DNA of 31,913 nt from JAZQQB01 sp045628865 (lineage in GTDB: Bacteria > Bacillota > Clostridia > Lachnospirales > Lachnospiraceae): assembly GCA_045628865.1 (NCBI GenBank), contig JAZQQB010000016.1, forward strand, positions 1 through 31,913, read 5' to 3'. Positions 16,640 through 24,117 of the stretch are shown in pieces. Below the pieces are notes generated by a model, which had not been told where the DNA came from, did no database searches, and saw nothing but the letters and a program-made list of their open reading frames with translations. Position numbers and translations under genes: made by a program. Position 1 is the first letter of the stretch, and each line of letters starts with the position of its first letter.

Positions 16640-18211
16640 TCAATTTACAAAATAGAACTCACCGATATGCATTCCTGTACGAATGATCTGAACCTGATAC
16701 GACCAGATCTTTTCATCGATCAGTTTATTATTATTGGCAAAATAGTTTTTCAACTCTTCCTGAATCTGCGCAGGGTCCAATTCTTTTTTGTTTTCCCACT
16801 GCATCTTTAACACTTCATATTGCTCTTGCAGCTTTGTGGTATCTAAGATCTTTCTTCCATTTTGTCTTTGACCTAATTCCTGATAGATCAGCTCTAGCAG
16901 CATTTCATTGATCTGATATCCTGCATCGGAAATCTGTAATATGTGGTCTTGACTATCACACAGAATAACCTTTCCAACACTTTCCACCTCAAAAGGAACA
17001 AAATATGCTTTTACCTCATCTTTTATATACTGCTGTAAATAAGCAATTCGTCTTACAACATGTTCTTCAATGTTTACAATTGGATAAGCTTTTTTATTAC
17101 CTTGTAATAATGAAATATAGCCTTTGATATAATAGTCCTCTAAGCTTAATCCACAACGATAGTTGTGATGACCGTTTTGATTTAATACTTTCTCAAATCC
17201 GGATACAAACGCTTTTGCTGCTGCCTTTCGATATTCCTCATGATATGCTACAAAAGATTCATAGTTAAAATCTTCTCCAAAATTCACTTCATAATTACAA
17301 ATCGGGCTTTGACATTCCCCTTCATTGTTTTTGTTACAGCTTTCAATGACATATGGGATCTGATCTGCTAACTGTTCTGCTTCAATAACAAAATCAACCT
17401 CCGAAACTTCCGGAATGGTATTTCTGTTAAAGTATCCAGATCCTTCTTCCTGCAAACGACTTAAATCAAATCTGTGAATGGTTCCATCTCCTGCGATCAC
17501 CAACAGATCTGCTTTCTTCTCCTGCGCCAGATGTTCAGATACATGAGCCACGATATTAAAAGCAATCATGATGTTTTTGGCATAGAAGAAAGAATTTTCC
17601 TCCCAGACAAAATTTTGGAATCGAATGTACTTTTTCTCATCATACAAAGACATCATAAGCAGGTAAGAGGTTTCCTCTTTTTCTCTGTAAAGCAATACTT
17701 TTCCACCCTGCTTTAAAATACGTTTCGTTTCTTCTTTGCTTACATTTCCGATCACCAGGGTATTGGCATTTACTTGTGTGGTATCCTGATAAGTTTGTAC
17801 CTTTAATCCATATTGTCCTAACACCTGAAGAATCTGTTCATTTTCCTTACATAAAATCGTTGTTTCTTCCCAAAATCTTACCAAATCTTCGTTTGCATTA
17901 AAGTTGGCGATCAAATATTCCTTTAAATCGTTTCTAAGGACATGATCCTTGAATTTATCCTCAATCAGGATGTTATTTTTCCATAAAAAATGGACATAAG
18001 AAAGATAAGTCTTCTTTTCCTGTTCCTGACGATTGCCTAAAATTCCATCAACATCGGTACTATCTTCGAAATCACAAAGGATCTTTTTGATCAGCGCTAC
18101 ATCTTCCCTTGGTTTCTTTAACACAAAATATTTACCTCTTTTTGCAAACACGATCTGCTCTTTATCTGTATCGTAATAAATATCGCAGTTTTTCGCATAT
18201 GTTAACTTCAT
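16640..18211 (-). CDS. RiPP-locus protein of unknown function with a leader-binding-like N-terminus
   Basis: I do not recognise this 523-residue protein as a whole. Residues 1-90 (KRGKYFVLKKPREDVALIKK, then a helix and LWKNNILIE) look like the winged-helix RiPP recognition element or SagC N-terminal domain that binds leader peptides. The middle holds VIGNVSKEETKRIL, which could be a degenerate Rossmann strand, and CQSPIC (about 307-312), which could bind metal. It lies between the SpaB_C and YcaO genes, so a role as YcaO partner (docking scaffold) is likely by position. A split or decayed E1-like protein is one alternative. AAAGGAG precedes the ATG; the gene stops next to the YcaO start region. 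Confidence 0.6.
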   Translation of the reverse strand: MKLTYAKNCDIYYDTDKEQIVFAKRGKYFVLKKPREDVALIKKILCDFEDSTDVDGILGNRQEQEKKTYLSYVHFLWKNNILIEDKFKDHVLRNDLKEYLIANFNANEDLVRFWEETTILCKENEQILQVLGQYGLKVQTYQDTTQVNANTLVIGNVSKEETKRILKQGGKVLLYREKEETSYLLMMSLYDEKKYIRFQNFVWEENSFFYAKNIMIAFNIVAHVSEHLAQEKKADLLVIAGDGTIHRFDLSRLQEEGSGYFNRNTIPEVSEVDFVIEAEQLADQIPYVIESCNKNNEGECQSPICNYEVNFGEDFNYESFVAYHEEYRKAAAKAFVSGFEKVLNQNGHHNYRCGLSLEDYYIKGYISLLQGNKKAYPIVNIEEHVVRRIAYLQQYIKDEVKAYFVPFEVESVGKVILCDSQDHILQISDAGYQINEMLLELIYQELGQRQNGRKILDTTKLQEQYEVLKMQWENKKELDPAQIQEELKNYFANNNKLIDEKIWSYQVQIIRTGMHIGEFYFVN

Positions 18212-18240
18212 TTCTTAAATCTCCTTTGTGTTTCCCGTCA

Positions 18241-19323
18241 TTACACGATCTTTCGCTCGTCCATGATCTGATTCCAGTCTGTATCATATTTTGACTTGAT
18301 ATGTTCTAAAATGGAGTAGATGCAAAAGTTTTTTTGTAAAAATCCAATCTGTAAGGTTGGCAATACATTGTATAAAATATTTACCAGTGATCGAAAGATC
18401 AAATGTGTTCTGCCGCTTACCATCTTGTGAAGGTCTTCATCATTGTACATTCTCTGATGAAAGTCACTTTGCAAATCCTTGATGTTATTCTTAAGCTGTT
18501 TTTCCTGATTGCTAAGCTTATAAAAACCTTTTTCACTTAATTTGTTTTGATCTACCATTTCTTCACACCACCGATAGATCTGCTTCCAGGCCTCCTGATA
18601 ACCTGCTATCAACGCATCCTGTCCAAATCCTGTTTCTAACTTTGAAAAATCATATTTTGCATATTCTTTTGCAAAATATTCCTTGAAAGCTTCTTCCTTT
18701 TGATAGCTTTTTGCCAAGCCATACATTCCATTCAAATGAGAAAAGAAAACCATGCTTGCATATTTTTCACCATGTTCGAACAATTGCAGTACGATCTGCA
18801 TCATCTTAACCACAACCATATTGAGTGATTCTTCATTTTGGGATTCTTTCATGGTTTTTTCAAGCAGTGGCTGCAATAAGAATCTACTTTCAAAATGTAC
18901 TCTTAAATGCTCGGATGAATTATAAACCTTGCGATAGTACGCCATGTCAAGCTGTCTATCCCTGATTTTTAAGTGATTATCACAAATCACCTCTGATCCT
19001 GTTTTTCTCTCCATTTTCAAAAGGTTTCCCTGATTTTTCACATAAGGTTCCAGGTTCTTTTTAATCTGTTCCTCTGACCAGCTTAGCTTTTTTTTCTGGA
19101 TATAATTTTGTATCCATCTATTCAAATCGCCCTTCCTGATCTTTTCCCCCCGGTAAACGATCTCTATATTTGGTCCCCCGTTCCAGTCTCTTATTGTAAA
19201 ATAATCGGCAGATCTGTTTTTTTGCAAATACGGGAGGATACATTCTACATAAAATTCCTTCTTTTCCTTTTCGTTTCCAAAAAAGAAGACATTGGTCTTT
19301 CTATATTCTGCTAACCCCTTCAT
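18241..19323 (-). CDS. SpaB_C-type protein, probable glutamate-elimination half of a split LanB dehydratase
   Basis: The 360-residue protein begins with a pattern close to the C-terminal domain of LanB enzymes: VFFFGNEKEKKEFYVECILPYL then DYFTIRDWNGGPNIEIVYRG (about 42-61), followed by long helices. It comes 11 bases after the glutamylation subunit, the order found in split thiopeptide dehydratases (TclK-TclL). Family role: removes glutamate from Ser-O-Glu to leave dehydroalanine. The start is ATG 19323, since GGGGG lies 7 bases before it; the GTG six bases earlier is too close to that site. The C-terminal HMxCNRL-like motif is less clear than in the 285-residue relative. Confidence 0.75.
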   Translation of the reverse strand: MKGLAEYRKTNVFFFGNEKEKKEFYVECILPYLQKNRSADYFTIRDWNGGPNIEIVYRGEKIRKGDLNRWIQNYIQKKKLSWSEEQIKKNLEPYVKNQGNLLKMERKTGSEVICDNHLKIRDRQLDMAYYRKVYNSSEHLRVHFESRFLLQPLLEKTMKESQNEESLNMVVVKMMQIVLQLFEHGEKYASMVFFSHLNGMYGLAKSYQKEEAFKEYFAKEYAKYDFSKLETGFGQDALIAGYQEAWKQIYRWCEEMVDQNKLSEKGFYKLSNQEKQLKNNIKDLQSDFHQRMYNDEDLHKMVSGRTHLIFRSLVNILYNVLPTLQIGFLQKNFCIYSILEHIKSKYDTDWNQIMDERKIV

Positions 19324-19334
19324 GAACACTCCCC

Positions 19335-21845
19335 CTACAGATTTACTGTTCTTTCTACCTCATATTCGTAAATATAAGAATCCTCTTTGTTATCCGGGTA
19401 AACCTCTTCAATGATAAACTGACTGTTATTCTCAAGCTCCCTTAATAGCTCCTGGAATAACAATGGGCTGGATAGATCTATAAACTGAGGCTTCAAGGAA
19501 GTACGTCCCATTCCATAGAAATCAAATTCTCCGGAATTTAAGTATGGTCTCATAAAGAATCTGGTTGGTAATCCGTTTTCTTTGAAATCCTTAATGATCT
19601 CACCATATAATTCCACTCTATCCTTCTTCAGATCATAAATGCTGTTGAGCAAATACTGATCTCTGATCAAAACAATATTGTCATAGTTTACTCTTGGCAT
19701 ATGATCTGCAACCAGTTTCGTTTTTTCCTCAACATTCCAGTAATTTAAAAATGTGGTATCAAATCTGGTTGTTGGCTGCATTCCATTGATGGTTCTTAAT
19801 GGTATCGGCATCAGATTGTATGCTAGACTTCCTAAAAATACTGCACTGATCTCGCCATAATCATCATGTCCTAACTTCACTAGCTTCTTTTCCGGATCAT
19901 AGTAAAAATAGCAATCAGAAATCTTGATATCCTCATCAGAGCTGTCATTTTGATCTGTCAGATCAAGAACAAGTCTTTTATCAAAAAGTCTTTCGTGTAC
20001 GTTGGCATTAAATCCAAAGCTTTCTGTAATCTCCATTGGATTCGGTCCATATGCTTTCTTTCCATATGCCTTGATCTTGTCTTCATTTTTATCAAATATC
20101 TTTAAGAATCTTGAAAAGAATACCAGCTGTCCCTTATACACCTTATTTAAAATTGCATTGCCATCATCGGACATCTGCAAAAACAGGGTTGCCGAATCAA
20201 TTTCCTGAGAAAACAGGTCTTTGTTTTCTTCAATTAGCTGATCGATAAAGCCTCGAATGTTATATGCTTCATTTCCGGCTTTCTTTTCATTTAAGTAAGC
20301 CAAAACCTCTTTCTTTAAACGGGTAATTCGTTTGATCTTTTCTCCTGATTCAAAGGTGATCTCACTGAAATTATCCTTCCAGACGTTCTCTAAGTGAGAA
20401 GAGGTCTGTACAAACATATGATAGATCTCTAAATCGGAGGCATTTACCTTTTTATCCCCATACATGCGATAAAAATTCTCACTGAAAAGCTCATACATAA
20501 GAATACTTTGATCAAATAGCTGGAAGAAAAACTGCAGCTTTGAAAAATCAAAGTTCTTCATGATCTCTTTTGTGATAGGCTTATCCGGTTTCTGGTAAAA
20601 GCTATCTTCATACACTAAAATGTTGTGTACAAATTCCTTTTCAATGATCTTTTCAATCTCAGCAATGATAGCATCCATTCGATTCACGATCTCAAATCTT
20701 TTTTCCCACTTCGCCTGCTGAAATTCTTTTACACATTTCTCATATTCTAAAACCAAATCCATGGTTCTTTTTAGAACCTGCTGCTCATCATCTTTTAAGC
20801 AGCTTACTTTTTCTATAAAATCCTGATAAATATTTTCTTTTGTCTCGTCGATGGAAGAGGCCGGTGTGATGACATTTTTCAAAATCAGATTGTTATAAAC
20901 ATATTCCTCTGCCTTTTCTTTGTCCAAACCGCGCTGCATCAAATAATCTACCACCGCATCAAAAGAAAACTCCTTATTTTCATACTCTGTTCTTAAATAA
21001 CTTAACAAATAATTTTTCTTACACTTAATGGTACCATCTACTGTTTTATAAACTTTTCCTTTTTCATAATCCTTCTGGTAAAGAAACAGATATCCATCCT
21101 CATACTCTTTGTTGGCATTGAGTCTGTAGGTGATCTGTTTGGCAAAAAACGGCATCTGTACGATCATGTCATAAGTTGCCTTTAAAATATAATTGTTGAT
21201 CTCGCATTCTGATGAAAGCGTTTCCTCTTGTTTGTTTTTTTCCTGATTTTCATTGTCATACAGACAAACAGAAGTCAAAAAGCTAAATGGGCTTGTTTTC
21301 ATAGTAGCTCGTGTCATCAGACGAATGATCTGATGATCCAGCTTTCTGATCTTCGCTGTATGTTCGTTTACATCTGTTGCCAGATATTTTTTTAGCTTGC
21401 AATCGAAATCCTTATTGATGAGTGGCAATGTTTTTAAAATATACTCATTGTCTTTGATAAACATCTGGATTCTAAATCTATTATCATCCAATGTTTCCTG
21501 ATACAATTTTTTATAGTACTCCTCCATTTCCATGGTCTTCTGGATTTGTTCATTATACTGTACTATGGTATGAATACACGCCTCTCCCAATGTATCCTTT
21601 ATCTGAGTAACCAGCTTTCCGGACATCATTTTTCTCTTGGCTTTTAAGATATCCGGGTTCTGGTCAATACTATAAAAGTATTCTAATTTCTGTATACACT
21701 CATCAATAAAGATTCTTTGTTTATCCTTTTCCACAAAAAATTCTTCCACACTATCGATCAATTTCTGATTTGCGATCTTATCTAATTCCTGTTTCTTTAC
21801 ATTTGTTTTTCTTTCCAAGCTATATGGAAAAATTGTTGTATTCAT
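19335..21845 (-). CDS. LanB-type (Lant_dehydr_N) tRNA-dependent glutamylation protein
   Basis: The 836-residue protein is the glutamylating half of a LanB-type dehydratase. It uses glutamyl-tRNA to load Glu on Ser/Thr of the precursor. Features: RLMTRATMKTSPFSFLTSV (about 161-179; the family reads R-xxxRxSPFgxFts), a long helical middle, DLTDQNDSSDEDI, AVFLGSLAYNLMPIPL, NIVLIRDQYLL, and FMRPYLNSGEFDFYG with KPQFIDLSSPLLFQELL near the end (the K-P-x-Y/F-hDh block). It lacks the SpaB_C domain, which follows as a separate gene. This split form is typical of thiopeptide and goadsporin loci rather than of lantibiotics, where LanB is a single chain. GAAAGG precedes the ATG. Confidence 0.9.
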   Translation of the reverse strand: MNTTIFPYSLERKTNVKKQELDKIANQKLIDSVEEFFVEKDKQRIFIDECIQKLEYFYSIDQNPDILKAKRKMMSGKLVTQIKDTLGEACIHTIVQYNEQIQKTMEMEEYYKKLYQETLDDNRFRIQMFIKDNEYILKTLPLINKDFDCKLKKYLATDVNEHTAKIRKLDHQIIRLMTRATMKTSPFSFLTSVCLYDNENQEKNKQEETLSSECEINNYILKATYDMIVQMPFFAKQITYRLNANKEYEDGYLFLYQKDYEKGKVYKTVDGTIKCKKNYLLSYLRTEYENKEFSFDAVVDYLMQRGLDKEKAEEYVYNNLILKNVITPASSIDETKENIYQDFIEKVSCLKDDEQQVLKRTMDLVLEYEKCVKEFQQAKWEKRFEIVNRMDAIIAEIEKIIEKEFVHNILVYEDSFYQKPDKPITKEIMKNFDFSKLQFFFQLFDQSILMYELFSENFYRMYGDKKVNASDLEIYHMFVQTSSHLENVWKDNFSEITFESGEKIKRITRLKKEVLAYLNEKKAGNEAYNIRGFIDQLIEENKDLFSQEIDSATLFLQMSDDGNAILNKVYKGQLVFFSRFLKIFDKNEDKIKAYGKKAYGPNPMEITESFGFNANVHERLFDKRLVLDLTDQNDSSDEDIKISDCYFYYDPEKKLVKLGHDDYGEISAVFLGSLAYNLMPIPLRTINGMQPTTRFDTTFLNYWNVEEKTKLVADHMPRVNYDNIVLIRDQYLLNSIYDLKKDRVELYGEIIKDFKENGLPTRFFMRPYLNSGEFDFYGMGRTSLKPQFIDLSSPLLFQELLRELENNSQFIIEEVYPDNKEDSYIYEYEVERTVNL

Positions 21846-21866
21846 AGTATCTTTTTGCCTTTCTCA

Positions 21867-22613
21867 TTATTTATCGAATGAATGACCCTTCTGCAATCTG
21901 ATCAATACTGCACAAACCAAAACCCATGCTGCCAATGCTAAAACGTTCACAATATTCAATGCTTCATGGAACCAAACACTTAATAACACATTATTCATGT
22001 GATATACCGGATTGATATAAACAAGGATTCTAAAGCCTAACGCCATATTCTTGATTGGCATAAGCATTCCTGATGCAAACAATACATACTGGAAGCCAAT
22101 GATAGTAAAAGGCATTACCTGTCGGCTGTTTTTGAAAAATCCATGTAATGTCATACTTAGAAGTAACATAATTCCTACTACAATCATGAATGCGAAAAAT
22201 ACTGCTAACATATGCTCGCTGAGCTCGATCTGAAAGCCAATGACTGCAATCGCACACATTTCAAAAAATCCTAAAATGGAAATAACCAAACCTCTTAACA
22301 CATATGTGATGATCAAGTTGGTCAGACTGATTGGTGATAATACCATTCTTTTAAAAATTCCCATTTGTTTATCTGTTACATACTGCGTTCCAATGTTAAA
22401 AAATACAGTTAAAAAGGAGATTAAGATCATATACATTGGAATATATCTTGCAAATCCTTCTGTATTTCCAAACTGTTTTGCCATTGCGCCTGCATATAAA
22501 ATGAAAAACACACCTGGTAATAATAGGATTGGTAATGCAAAAAATGGTTCTCTAAAGAATATGATCATGTCATACTTAAATTGCTTTCTTATGGTTGTTA
22601 ATGTTCTGTTCAT
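21867..22613 (-). CDS. ABC-2 type permease of the RiPP locus
   Basis: The 248-residue membrane protein has six predicted membrane segments with the N-terminal cytoplasmic helix and the PLLLLPGVFFILY-type first segment common to DrrB/NatB-like ABC-2 permeases. Together with the ATPase just upstream it forms an exporter without a peptidase domain, so it can move finished peptide out of the cell or give self-resistance, but cannot cut leaders. GGAGG lies 8 bases before ATG 22613; an in-frame TTG at 22631 lies within that site and is not used here. The gene overlaps the ATPase gene by 38 bases, a coupled arrangement. Confidence 0.88.
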   Translation of the reverse strand: MNRTLTTIRKQFKYDMIIFFREPFFALPILLLPGVFFILYAGAMAKQFGNTEGFARYIPMYMILISFLTVFFNIGTQYVTDKQMGIFKRMVLSPISLTNLIITYVLRGLVISILGFFEMCAIAVIGFQIELSEHMLAVFFAFMIVVGIMLLLSMTLHGFFKNSRQVMPFTIIGFQYVLFASGMLMPIKNMALGFRILVYINPVYHMNNVLLSVWFHEALNIVNVLALAAWVLVCAVLIRLQKGHSFDK

Positions 22614-23337
22614 CCTTTTTTCCTCCTTCAATTAACATGAAATAAGCGTCTGAGAAGAAATCCACATGTAGTTGTTTCTTGATCACCTCTGGCTTATCAT
22701 TGGCAATGATGTGTCCTTCATTTAAAATGATAACCCTGTCACAGTACTTATCAATTTCTTCCATGGAATGTGTTGTTACTAAAATCGTTCTTTCTGCATT
22801 CTCTCCGCCTCTGATCTTCTGCCATACAAGCTGTGTTGCTTTTGGATCAAGTCCGGTTGTCGGCTCATCTAAAAAAATAAGATCAGGATCATGTAAAAAA
22901 GCAATTGCAAGCAGGAATCTTTGTTTCCAGCCACCTGAAAGCTTTTCAAACTTGGTATTTAAGTACGGCTTTAGCTCAAAATATTCAATAATTTCCTGGA
23001 TTTTATCCTTTTTCACACCATAGACAGATGCAAAAAGATCTAGGGCTTCTTTAAGCTTAATGTAGCTATACATACCACCTTCCTGAAGCATAACTCCTAT
23101 TTTTCCTCTTACATAATCCACATTTTTCTGACTGGAAATATCTTTTCCAAGAACTTCTACATCTCCTGAATCTGATTTTCGAATGGTCATTAATGTTTCC
23201 AATAAAGTGGTTTTACCTGTTCCATTTGGTCCAACAATGGCTACTGTCTCACCAGCTGGTATCTCAAAACTCAACTGGTTTAATACAACTTTTTCACCAT
23301 ATTGTTTTTTAAGATCATTTACTTTGATAATACTCAT
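22576..23337 (-). CDS. ABC transporter ATP-binding protein of the RiPP locus
   Basis: The 253-residue ATPase shows Walker A GPNGTGKTT (about 36-44), signature LSGGWKQR, Walker B LIFLDEPTTGLDP and the VTTHSMEE switch. It lacks the extended C-terminal domain of DrrA-type proteins. It powers the permease encoded next. Its ATG follows the TAG stop of the agrD-like gene directly (TAGATG), and GAGAGGAAG serves as ribosome-binding site, so expression is tied to the small autoinducer gene upstream. Confidence 0.92.
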   Translation of the reverse strand: MSIIKVNDLKKQYGEKVVLNQLSFEIPAGETVAIVGPNGTGKTTLLETLMTIRKSDSGDVEVLGKDISSQKNVDYVRGKIGVMLQEGGMYSYIKLKEALDLFASVYGVKKDKIQEIIEYFELKPYLNTKFEKLSGGWKQRFLLAIAFLHDPDLIFLDEPTTGLDPKATQLVWQKIRGGENAERTILVTTHSMEEIDKYCDRVIILNEGHIIANDKPEVIKKQLHVDFFSDAYFMLIEGGKKDEQNINNHKKAI

Positions 23338-23484
23338 CTAATCTTCCTCTCTTTTGATTTTCTTAATCTTTTTCAATCCTTTTGGTTCCTCTGGCTGATG
23401 AAACCAAAAAATACAACATGTTTCTACTGTTCCTGCTGCAAATCCCATACCAATCATTTCAATAATTTCCCCAATTTTACCCAT
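23338..23484 (-). CDS. agrD: AgrD-like cyclic lactone autoinducer precursor (short gene)
   Basis: A 48-codon gene, starting MGKIGEIIEMIGMGFAAGT and continuing VETCCIFWFHQPEEPKGLKK, fits AgrD in every part: an N-terminal amphipathic helix (1-19), a central Cys followed by four residues ending in an aromatic (C24-I-F-W-F28), then the HQPEEPKGL tract (29-37) that in the family is the AgrB recognition segment (compare the P-E-E-L tracts of clostridial and P-K-E-L of staphylococcal AgrD), and a Lys-rich charged tail. By analogy the product is a thiolactone made of C24 to F28 with a short exocyclic tail (T22-C23). GAAGGGG precedes the ATG by 9 bases; the TAG abuts the ABC ATPase start. It lies inside the RiPP operon, with agrB/A/C upstream, rather than next to agrB. 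Confidence 0.85.
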   Translation of the reverse strand: MGKIGEIIEMIGMGFAAGTVETCCIFWFHQPEEPKGLKKIKKIKREED

Positions 23485-23524
23485 AATTTTATTCCCCTTC
23501 TTTTGTTGGTGTCACAGATTACTT

Positions 23525-23559
23525 GTTACTGTTCATTTGAAAATGTGATGAACAGTAAC
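23525..23559. other. Perfect 12-bp stem-loop between the precursor genes and agrD
   Basis: GTTACTGTTCAT (23525-23536) pairs fully with ATGAACAGTAAC (23548-23559) around an 11-base loop. No T run follows on either strand, so it does not look like an intrinsic terminator. It lies between the precursor genes and the rest of the operon, where an mRNA hairpin could stabilise the upstream precursor message or mark a processing site, as seen after abundant peptide genes in other operons. Confidence 0.6.
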
Positions 23560-23628
23560 CAGTGTTCTGTGCATTATTTACATTTTCATTTGTTAGTTAG
23601 CTAGATAAGAACATGTATGAAATAGGAT

Positions 23629-23787
23629 TTAGTTTCCACCACCACAGCTTACGCAAGATGATGATCCACAGCATGAGCAGCTTCCGCTTGAGCTTGATCC
23701 GCTTGTTGCAGCTGTCTCTCCTAATAAAGATGCCTCTGATACTTCCATAACTTCGATCTCTTCTAACTCGTTAAATAATTCGTTCAT
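23629..23787 (-). CDS. RiPP precursor peptide, second copy (52 residues)
   Basis: MNELFNELEEIEVMEVSEAS begins an acidic leader, followed by LLGETAATSG and a core made almost only of Ser, Cys and Gly, ending CVSCGGGN. It differs from the first copy at residue 3 (E for D), and it stops after Asn where the first copy has an extra Ser. Five Cys (37, 39, 40, 45, 48) can become thiazol(in)es; the Ser residues can be dehydrated. Residues 33-46 parallel the lactazole core (see finding). GGGGG lies 8 bases before ATG 23787. It comes 54 bases after the first copy and shares an identical 89-base core-coding stretch with it. Too short for ordinary ORF callers' thresholds. Confidence 0.88.
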   Translation of the reverse strand: MNELFNELEEIEVMEVSEASLLGETAATSGSSSSGSCSCCGSSSCVSCGGGN

Positions 23788-23841
23788 TTTAAATACCCCC
23801 AAATGTTTTATAGTTTTTTAGTTTTCAGTCTTCAATTTTTA

Positions 23842-24003
23842 CTATGAATTACCGCCACCACAGCTTACGCAAGATGATGATCCACAGCATGAGCAGCTTC
23901 CGCTTGAGCTTGATCCGCTTGTTGCAGCTGTCTCTCCTAATAAGGATGCCTCTGATACTTCCATAACTTCGATTTCTTCTAATTCATTGAATAAATCATT
24001 CAT
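23842..24003 (-). CDS. RiPP precursor peptide, first copy (53 residues)
   Basis: The acidic leader (MNDLFNELEEIEVMEVSEAS, then LLGETAATS) is the kind recognised by E1-like/YcaO systems, with hydrophobic-acidic alternation (LEEIEVMEV). The core (residues about 29-53) is S-G-S-S-S-S-G-S-C-S-C-C-G-S-S-S-C-V-S-C, then GGGNS. The first gene after the agrC terminator, it starts at ATG 24003 behind AGGAGGG at good distance; an in-frame start 42 bases earlier has no such site. No second precursor type is present in the window. Modification by the enzymes downstream is inferred from location and composition. Confidence 0.9.
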   Translation of the reverse strand: MNDLFNELEEIEVMEVSEASLLGETAATSGSSSSGSCSCCGSSSCVSCGGGNS

Positions 24004-24031
24004 TGGTAAAACCCTCCTTTTTTGTATTTGT

Positions 24032-24064
24032 TTTATGTTCTTCATCTATCTGAAACTAACTTAA
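24032..24064 (-). promoter_or_regulatory. Candidate activator-dependent promoter of the RiPP operon with a LytTR half-site
   Basis: On the minus strand CATAAA (24037-24032) could be a -10 box, with a poor -35 (TTAGTT, 24059-24054) at 16 bases. A weak -35 is expected where an activator is needed. Overlapping it, TAAGTTAGT fits the LytTR-domain half-site pattern [TA][AC][CA]GTTN[AG][TG] that I recall for AgrA-type regulators; the second half-site expected 21 bases away was not found. Both boxes are judged by eye. Confidence 0.35.
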
Positions 24065-24067
24065 CAC

Positions 24068-24102
24068 AAAAAAAAGGATTGTAGCTTTAATTGCCACAAT
24101 CC
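24068..24102 (-). terminator. Terminator between agrC and the precursor genes
   Basis: GGATTGT (minus strand, 24102-24096) pairs with ACAATCC (24082-24076) with an inner GC pair region, followed by eight T. It lies 16 bases after the agrC stop codon. It isolates the agrBAC transcript from the precursor genes, which therefore need their own promoter. Confidence 0.85.
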
Positions 24103-24117
24103 AATGTTTTATTGCCA

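Larger units (their letters stand above)
23629..24003. repeat. Tandem duplication of the precursor gene
   Basis: The two precursor genes are direct repeats at an offset of 216 bases. From 23639-23727 and 23855-23943, 89 bases covering the core and late leader are identical including silent sites; the beginning of each leader differs at about nine positions, almost all silent, and the spacers differ wholly. Recent duplication or gene conversion limited to the core is the likely reason. Confidence 0.9.

Noticed and set aside
23525..23559. Rho-independent terminator
   Set aside because: No U-tract follows on either strand.
23302..23604. A 100-codon plus-strand frame over the agrD region
   Set aside because: Its sequence is Phe/Ser-rich shadow of the minus-strand genes, has no ribosome-binding site and lies opposite agrD and the hairpin.
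23629..24003. Streptolysin-S-like cytolysin precursor
   Set aside because: Ser/Cys/Gly-rich core is similar, but the SLS loci lack LanB and SpaB_C proteins, which are present here.
10926..24003. Class I lanthipeptide locus
   Set aside because: No LanC cyclase is present, LanB is split, and YcaO and SagB are present.
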